Below, one piece after another: positions 7,589-11,883 of a stretch of 11,883 nucleotides of DNA; positions within the stretch are counted from its first letter, which is position 1, and every line of letters begins with the position of its first letter. Below the pieces are notes generated by a model. It was not told where the DNA came from, searched no databases, and saw only the letters and a list, made by a program, of their open reading frames with translations. A program made the position numbers and the translations under genes. This DNA comes from Deltaproteobacteria bacterium (GTDB taxonomy: Bacteria; Myxococcota; Polyangia; Polyangiales; B10-G4), in assembly GCA_019312705.1 (NCBI GenBank), contig JAFDCW010000044.1:1-11883 (forward strand), given 5' to 3'.

Positions 7589-7614
7589 GACCGGCGGCCT
7601 CAGGGGCGCCGGTC
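7589..7614. terminator. GC-rich hairpin at the convergent OmpA-family/tesB junction
   Basis: GACCGGCG (7589-7596) pairs perfectly with CGCCGGTC (7607-7614) around a 10-nt loop in which two more C-G pairs may form. It starts 13 nt after the OmpA-family stop and covers the tesB stop (7600-7602), so it could serve both converging transcripts. Neither side has a T-run, so intrinsic termination is uncertain. Confidence 0.45.
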
Positions 7615-8490
7615 GCGGATCAGTCCCTCCTGCATCGTCGCGGCGACGAGTTCGCCGGTCTTTGTGAACCAGCGGCCCCGGGCCAGGCCCCGGGCTCCCC
7701 GGGCCGTTGGCGACTCGATGTCGTAGAGCAGCCAGTCGTCGAGGCGAAAGGGCCGATACCACCACATGGCGTGGTCGAGGCTCGCGACCTGGAGGCCGGG
7801 CGTCAACCATGTGACCCCATGGGGCAGCATCGTCGACGAGAGCAGGTGGAAGTCCGACGCGTACGCGAGCATGTAGGCGTGCAGTGACGGTTCATCCGGG
7901 AGGGTGCCGTTGGCGCGGAACCAAACCCGCTCCACCGGCGGCCGCACCTTGGGGTTCATCGGGTCGACTGGGTCGACGGGGCGAATCTCGATCGGACGGT
8001 CAGAGGTGATTCGTTCGCGCAGCCCCAGCGGGATCTTCGTCGCGATATCCGCCGGCATCCTCTCCAAGTAGCGCCGGCCGAGTTCTTGCTCGCTGCGCAG
8101 CTCGTCCGGCCCCGGCACGTCGGGCATCACCTCCGATTGGTGGTCGAGTCCCGCCTCGTCGATCTGAAACGACGCCGAGAGGCTGAAGATTGCCCGGCCC
8201 CCCTGGACTGCCACCACCCGTCGGGTGGTGAAGCTGCGTCCGTCGCGGATAGGGTCGACGGTGAAGACGATCGGCTTCTTCGCGTCCCCGGGCCTGAGGA
8301 AGTAGCCATGCAGCGAGTGCACCATGCGTCCCGTCGGCACGGTCTGCTCCGCGGCCGAGAGGGCCTGGCCGAGGACCTGGCCTCCGAATACACGACCCCA
8401 CCCCAGGTCCTGGCTCTGACCGCGGAAGATGTTCTCTTCGATGCGTTCGAGCTTCAGTACCTCGACCAGTTCACGGAGCACGTCTGTCAT
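7600..8490 (-). CDS. tesB: Acyl-CoA thioesterase II
   Basis: TesB hydrolyses medium- and long-chain acyl-CoA to free fatty acid and CoA in the cytoplasm. The 296-residue product is slightly longer than the E. coli enzyme (286) and keeps its double hot-dog pattern: LERIEENIFRGQSQDLGWGR, VFGGQVLGQAL, YFLRPGDAKKPI, then VWFRANGTLPD, YASDFHLL, SLDHAMWWYRPF and MQEGLIRD. Catalytic Asp and Gln are present as D213 and Q287; the Thr of the E. coli triad (T228) is replaced by S237, a conservative change. The ATG at 8490 makes the N-terminus align residue for residue with E. coli TesB; a GTG at 8526 would add 12 residues. No good ribosome site is visible for either. It lies 65 bp after the matrixin gene on the same strand and may be cotranscribed, without obvious functional link. 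Confidence 0.93.
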   Translation of the reverse strand: MTDVLRELVEVLKLERIEENIFRGQSQDLGWGRVFGGQVLGQALSAAEQTVPTGRMVHSLHGYFLRPGDAKKPIVFTVDPIRDGRSFTTRRVVAVQGGRAIFSLSASFQIDEAGLDHQSEVMPDVPGPDELRSEQELGRRYLERMPADIATKIPLGLRERITSDRPIEIRPVDPVDPMNPKVRPPVERVWFRANGTLPDEPSLHAYMLAYASDFHLLSSTMLPHGVTWLTPGLQVASLDHAMWWYRPFRLDDWLLYDIESPTARGARGLARGRWFTKTGELVAATMQEGLIRDRRP

Positions 8491-8555
8491 GGGTGCGACG
8501 ATGACCGAAAGGCCGTTCGGCGCCACCCGCCCGGCCCGGTGCAGGTTCGGTCGCC

Positions 8556-9428
8556 TTAGCGACGTCGCCGAGAGATCAGCACGAGGGCGAGGAGACCGAG
8601 GGCCCAGGCGGTGATGCCATCGTCGTCATCGAGCGTGGCGGCCGCGCAGCCGCCGCCGCCGCCGCCGCATTCGCTGTTGAAGCCCCCGCGCTCCGTGAAG
8701 TCGCAGGCCGCGGTGAGGGTGCCGGGGGGGTAGATGGTGCAGATGCCCGTTTCGTCGTCCGTGCGCAGGTACCGCTTGTTGACGTCCCCGGCATCGGCCA
8801 TCCACCACATCGTCGAATTCAGAGTGTCGCTGTGGGCCATGGCGAAGAAGTGGCCGATCTCGTGAGTGAGCACGTTCTGCAGGTCCGTGCGGCCGTCGTT
8901 GCAGCCTTCCCCGGCATCGCAGTCGGCATACTCCGTGAGCTCCTCGTTGATTTCGATGTCGGCGTCGTAGATTTCGCCGGTCGACGTGTTGTGCCACACC
9001 GTGGTCAGGGCAAAGGCCCGGGGGTCATATGCATCTCGGGAGTTCCAGTCCTCGACGAAGACGATGGCATTCATGTTGCCGGCGCCCGTGTTGTATTCCG
9101 CGTGATCGCAGCTCGCCCGCTCGTCACGGCGCCGCACCTGGAGGTCGAGGGGGTTTGCCCCGCAGCGCACGTCCATCCAGCTCTGAAACGACGTGTCGAT
9201 AATGCTCAAGACCTCGGTGTCGGTGAAGTCGCGAGCCCCGACACGATGCACGGTGTAGCTGAGACACGGCCGCTCCCAGGCCAGGGGGATATTGACCGTG
9301 TCGCACTCGTCGGGACGAACGGATCCCGTCAGACCTGTGGTCATGCGGCACCACGCGTCGGCGCTGGCCGGCACCCCGAGGACCGTGAGCAGCACGAGGG
9401 AGAGCGCGACGAGGGTGTCAGCGCGCAC
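8556..9428 (-). CDS. Matrixin-like secreted metalloprotease with MYXO-CTERM-like sorting tail
   Basis: A 290-residue predicted zinc metallopeptidase of the metzincin/matrixin type. A signal peptide is cut after about SADA (22-25). The domain opens with IPLAWERPCLSYTVH (47-61), the usual substrate-cleft strand region, and carries the zinc site HEIGHFFAMAHS (189-200): ligands H189, H193, H199 and catalytic E190, with M207 as likely Met-turn. Cys at 27, 42, 55, 89, 107, 170, 176, 230 and 242 suggest disulfides in an exported protein. The C-terminus has a Gly run with C261, an acidic patch, a hydrophobic helix (271-286) and four Arg, the layout of MYXO-CTERM or GlyGly-CTERM tails that are cleaved by a dedicated sorting protease and anchor or release proteins at the surface. 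The GTG start at 9428 overlaps the upstream gene's stop by 11 nt, implying coupled translation. The substrate is unknown. Confidence 0.87.
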   Translation of the reverse strand: MRADTLVALSLVLLTVLGVPASADAWCRMTTGLTGSVRPDECDTVNIPLAWERPCLSYTVHRVGARDFTDTEVLSIIDTSFQSWMDVRCGANPLDLQVRRRDERASCDHAEYNTGAGNMNAIVFVEDWNSRDAYDPRAFALTTVWHNTSTGEIYDADIEINEELTEYADCDAGEGCNDGRTDLQNVLTHEIGHFFAMAHSDTLNSTMWWMADAGDVNKRYLRTDDETGICTIYPPGTLTAACDFTERGGFNSECGGGGGGCAAATLDDDDGITAWALGLLALVLISRRRR

Positions 9429-9999
9429 GGGCGCGTTCCACGGCCTGACGGATTTCGTCCATCACGTCGTTGAGGGGTCGGGCCGCGATGAGATAGGCGG
9501 GGGCAGGAATCATCGCGCCGGCCGGCGTGCGCCGCACGAGCTCGAGCCCACGGACGGCCGGATGGACCAGCTCGCGGCCATCCTCGCCGAGGCGGACTCG
9601 GAGCACACCTTGGCTCATTCCGGTGGGCCGGAGGTGCTGGCCGAGGCGCTCGGCGAATACTACCGAGCGCTCGCCGTCGGTGAAGGTGGGCTCCCCTTCG
9701 ACCCGCATGCCGAGCTCGCCGATCGCGCCGCCGAGGCGTCGGACCACAATGTCCTCCCCGCGCTCGTGGCCGCCCTTCATCGAATCGTCGATCCGAAGGG
9801 TCACGTCGGTCACGATGCGGCGCTGGGCGTCTCGGTGGACCCGTTGCCCGATGACCGTGGCCAGGACGACCTGTTCTGAGTGGGTGACGAGTTGGTCGAG
9901 GTCGAGGGCGACCGTTACCGATGCCGCGGCAGGGGCCGCGGCGATGAGCAGCGCGAGGGCAGCGAAGCTACGGACGAGGCGCCTGAGAACCACGGTCAC
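9418..9999 (-). CDS. Secreted protein of unknown function, overlapping the matrixin gene
   Basis: The 193-residue product starts at GTG 9999 and has a clean signal peptide: RR-containing basic start, hydrophobic run (12-22) and likely cut after PAAA (23-26). ATG 10044 (208 residues) is the alternative; a start at 10116 is unlikely because it would abut the divergent gene. The mature part reads as a beta-rich domain: DLDQLVTHSEQVVLATVIGQ, RIVTDVTLRIDDSMKGG, then IVVRRLGGAIGELGMRVEGE and FTDGERSVVFAE. From memory, proteins with this K-G...RRLGG...G-E pattern recur in myxobacterial genomes without an assigned function; this needs a search. No catalytic motif or Cys is visible. Its stop overlaps the matrixin start by 11 nt, so the pair is probably co-expressed and could be partner, inhibitor or chaperone and protease, which is inference only. 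Confidence 0.72.
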   Translation of the reverse strand: MTVVLRRLVRSFAALALLIAAAPAAASVTVALDLDQLVTHSEQVVLATVIGQRVHRDAQRRIVTDVTLRIDDSMKGGHERGEDIVVRRLGGAIGELGMRVEGEPTFTDGERSVVFAERLGQHLRPTGMSQGVLRVRLGEDGRELVHPAVRGLELVRRTPAGAMIPAPAYLIAARPLNDVMDEIRQAVERARAR

Positions 10000-10078
10000 A
10001 GGATGACGACGGTGGACCCATGGCGTCAACACGAATGCCCCCATCGTGGGCTGATCGTCCCGTGATCGGCCGACCAGA

Positions 10079-10108
10079 TTGACAATCGCGCACCACCCCA
10101 AGTAGTGA
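10079..10108 (+). promoter_or_regulatory. Candidate promoter with perfect -35 upstream of tatT
   Basis: TTGACA (10079-10084) is a perfect sigma-70 -35 box, rare by chance in DNA this GC-rich. The best -10 at 18-nt spacing is TAGTGA (10103-10108), a poor match. The predicted transcript would begin close to the ATG at 10115, giving almost no leader. It may be a promoter of a near-leaderless mRNA or a chance hit. Confidence 0.3.
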
Positions 10109-10114
10109 AGGGTC

Positions 10115-11041
10115 ATGCGTTCATCTGGCTTCTACACCGGTACGGCTCTCTTGGCCTTCTGTCTCCTCGGATCCGGCTGCGACCTCGGGAAGTTCGCGGC
10201 CAACTCCACCGCGGACATCTTCGAGCGAGCCGGCCCCGCATTCCAGCAGCATTGGGACTACGAGTTTGCCGGTGCCGCGGCACCCGGCAGCACGATGCAG
10301 CTCGAGGGCCTTCACCGCGTCAGCCCGGACAACGAGATCATCCACATGGCCTTGGCTCGGGCCTACATGGGCTACACCTACGGCTGGATCGAGGACGACC
10401 TCATGCGGGTCGACCCGATGGACATGGACGAAGAAGAGCGGATCCAGCGCCGCGCCCGGTGGATGTATATGCGCGCCCGGTATTTCGCGTTCAAGGTCAT
10501 GACGGGGCGCCACGACGGTTTCACCGAGGCCTATCAGGCGGGCCTCGAGCCCTTCAACCGCTACCTCCAAGAGGAATTCGACGAGCCCGAACATGCCGAG
10601 GAGCTCTTCTGGGCCGGCTACACTTGGGCCGCCGCGATCAACGTGTCCCGAGACGATCCCGACATGATCGCCGACTTCAGCTTTGCCCGGGCTCTCGTCG
10701 AGCGTCAGGTCGAACTGGACCGGGGCTACTTCAATGGCGGTGGTGTCACCTTCCTGGCCGTCATCAACGCCAGCTTGGGCGCGGCCTTCGGCGGTGACCC
10801 CGAGGTCGGCCGGGAACTCTTCGAGGAAGCCCTCGTGATCACCGACCGGAAGTTCCTTCTGATTCAATACAACTACGCCCGCACCTACGCCATGCAGACC
10901 AACAACCGGGAGCTCTTCGACGAGTTGGTCAATGAAATCCTCACCGCGGGCGACATCAGCCACGAGTTCCGCCTGACGAATAAGATCGCCGTTCGCCGCA
11001 CCCGCTGGCTCCGCGACCAGGCGGACGATCACTTCTTCTGA
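10115..11041 (+). CDS. tatT: TRAP transporter TatT-family lipoprotein
   Basis: TatT proteins are periplasmic, lipid-anchored, all-helical TPR-like proteins that assemble as trimers with a TRAP-type ligand-binding protein (TatP); the type case is Treponema pallidum Tp0956/Tp0957. The 308-residue product has a lipoprotein signal ending LLGSGC with lipidation at C22 (Gly rather than Leu at -3). The rest is helical, with repeat-like segments: HRVSPDNEIIHMALARAYMG (67-86), AGYTWAAAINVSRD (167-180), a long Phe/Tyr-rich helix set, and YNYARTYAMQTNNRELFDEL (252-271). The ATG at 10115 has GAAGGG only 2 nt upstream, an unusually short spacing, but no other start fits the lipobox. A DctP-type gene follows 155 bp downstream on the same strand, which supports the assignment. 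Confidence 0.85.
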   Translation: MRSSGFYTGTALLAFCLLGSGCDLGKFAANSTADIFERAGPAFQQHWDYEFAGAAAPGSTMQLEGLHRVSPDNEIIHMALARAYMGYTYGWIEDDLMRVDPMDMDEEERIQRRARWMYMRARYFAFKVMTGRHDGFTEAYQAGLEPFNRYLQEEFDEPEHAEELFWAGYTWAAAINVSRDDPDMIADFSFARALVERQVELDRGYFNGGGVTFLAVINASLGAAFGGDPEVGRELFEEALVITDRKFLLIQYNYARTYAMQTNNRELFDELVNEILTAGDISHEFRLTNKIAVRRTRWLRDQADDHFF

Positions 11042-11050
11042 GTCCCATTC

Positions 11051-11076
11051 GGCTCGAATTCTTCGAAATTCGGGCC
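11051..11076 (+). terminator. 10-bp hairpin between tatT and the binding-protein gene
   Basis: GGCTCGAATT (11051-11060) pairs with AATTCGGGCC (11067-11076), ten pairs including one G-T wobble, around the 6-nt loop CTTCGA. It begins 9 nt after the tatT stop. The following bases are TTCTCAG, not a true T-run, so it may be a leaky terminator, an attenuator or a block to 3' exonucleases that sets different levels of the two genes' mRNA. Confidence 0.5.
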
Positions 11077-11196
11077 TTCTCAGCCACATCGGGACGTGAT
11101 TGAATCTTCGCTTCCCGGGGCCGTCCATGGCCAAGCAGAGGGGTATCGCGCTTCAGCGAGCGTCGCGCACCCCACCGGGACCTAGGGAGAGTTCTC

Positions 11197-11883
11197 ATGA
11201 AGCGTCGAATCTTCGTAACCATTCTTGCCGTCGTGATGATGGGCTTCGCTGTTGTCGGCACGGGCCCTGAGCCCGTCGACGCCCAGGAGACCATCACCCT
11301 GCGCATGGCGAGCCTCGCTCCCCGGGGCTCCCCCTGGGACCGGGCCTTCCGAGCTTGGGGAAACACCCTCTCCCAGCAGACCAACGGGCGGCTGCGGTTG
11401 CATTTCTACGTCGGCGGCGCCCAGGGCGACGAGCGGGACTACATCCGCAAGATGGAGTCCGGCCAGCTCGACGGGGCTGTGATCACCACCGCCGGCCTCG
11501 GCCAGATCGTGAGGCCGGTCCTCGTGCTCTCGGCCCCCGGCCTCTTCACCGAGTACAGCAAGATCGACCGAGTCCGCGCCGCCCTCAACGACGAGTTCGT
11601 TGGGCAGTTCGAGGACGCCGGCTTCAAGTTCATGGGGTGGGGCGACGTGGGGCGTGCGCGCTTCTTCTCGAACCGCGAGATTCTCAGGCCTTCGGACCTT
11701 CGGCAGACGCGCCCCTGGGCCCGCCCGGACGATCCCATCGTCAACCAGCTCTACAGCGCCATCGGCGTCAGCCCCCAACGCCTCGGCGTAAACGAGCTGC
11801 TCCCAGGCCTCCAGACCGGCCGCGTCGACGCGTTCCCGGCCCCCGCCCTGGCGGCGGTCAGCCTCCAGTGGTTCCAGCATGTG
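11197..11883 (+). CDS. TRAP transporter solute-binding protein, DctP family (5' part)
   Basis: This is the periplasmic binding protein of a TRAP transporter, probably the TatP partner of the preceding TatT. It is cut by the window end after 229 codons; the family usually runs to about 330 residues. AGGGAGAG (11184-11191) precedes ATG 11197 at good spacing. A Sec signal peptide ends about PVDA (26-29), and with no lipobox Cys the protein should be soluble. The mature start TITLRMASLAPRGSPWDRAF is a DctP hallmark, followed by GRLRLHFYVGG, GDERDYIRKMESGQLDGAV and DVGRARFFSNREILRPSDLR. R176 in WARPDDP sits where the family's carboxylate-binding Arg lies (R of the KIRVP-type motif), suggesting an organic acid or similar ligand. 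Membrane subunits (DctQ/DctM type) would be expected beyond the window. Confidence 0.9.
   Translation, partial: MKRRIFVTILAVVMMGFAVVGTGPEPVDAQETITLRMASLAPRGSPWDRAFRAWGNTLSQQTNGRLRLHFYVGGAQGDERDYIRKMESGQLDGAVITTAGLGQIVRPVLVLSAPGLFTEYSKIDRVRAALNDEFVGQFEDAGFKFMGWGDVGRARFFSNREILRPSDLRQTRPWARPDDPIVNQLYSAIGVSPQRLGVNELLPGLQTGRVDAFPAPALAAVSLQWFQHV

Noticed and set aside
8505..8520. CCGAA/TTCGG stem upstream of tesB as a leader regulatory element
   Set aside because: Only five pairs, with no further structure or conserved motif.
10000..10116. Longer start for the secreted partner of the matrixin (ATG 10044 or the start at 10116)
   Set aside because: The added residues bury the signal peptide, and a start at 10116 leaves no room for the divergent tatT start; 10044 remains possible but less likely.
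10121..11134. Minus-strand open frame of 337 codons opposite tatT
   Set aside because: It is a shadow of the tatT coding sequence with no domain signature.

Overview
The window is GC-rich throughout, with the C/G-ending codon choice that goes with high GC. It reads as a chromosomal piece of a deltaproteobacterial-type genome, most likely Myxococcota. The pointers are a matrixin-like protease with a MYXO-CTERM-like C-terminal sorting tail (Cys, hydrophobic helix, Arg cluster), a TatT/TatP-type TRAP transporter pair, an OmpA-family outer-membrane protein with carboxypeptidase-regulatory-like domains, and several lipoproteins. The lineage is inferred from gene content only. I see no mobile element, CRISPR array, tRNA or rRNA.

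Layout: (1) 1-1995, plus strand: a possible tail of an upstream gene, then xseB (exonuclease VII small subunit) overlapping by 8 nt a 527-residue, very acidic, low-complexity protein of unknown function. (2) 2003-4396, minus strand: a 797-residue lipoprotein with N-terminal beta domains and a C-terminal sulfatase/phosphatase-superfamily domain that has Thr where a sulfatase has its Cys/Ser nucleophile. It converges on the acidic gene with a 7-bp gap. (3) 4578-7576, plus strand: a small secreted one-domain Ig/transthyretin-like protein, then an 833-residue protein with signal peptide, Asp-Asp-Phe-Gly repeats, a probable beta-barrel, two regulatory-like domains and a peptidoglycan-binding OmpA domain. 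(4) 9999-7600, minus strand: three genes in tandem, namely a secreted protein of unknown function, an overlapping matrixin-like metalloprotease with a sorting tail, and an acyl-CoA thioesterase II (TesB). A GC-rich hairpin lies where tesB meets the OmpA gene tail to tail. (5) 10115-11883, plus strand: a TatT-family lipoprotein, a 10-bp hairpin, and the first 229 codons of a DctP-family periplasmic solute-binding protein that runs off the end.

Most genes act in the envelope: surface anchoring to peptidoglycan, secreted proteolysis with sorting, a periplasmic hydrolase or transferase, and capture of an organic-acid-like or hydrophobic ligand by TatT/TatP. XseB and TesB are the cytoplasmic housekeeping members. 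I found no clear defence or biosynthetic system. The least explained parts are the acidic xseB-coupled protein, the secreted partner overlapping the matrixin, the Thr-type sulfatase-like lipoprotein, and the tatT-tatP hairpin.
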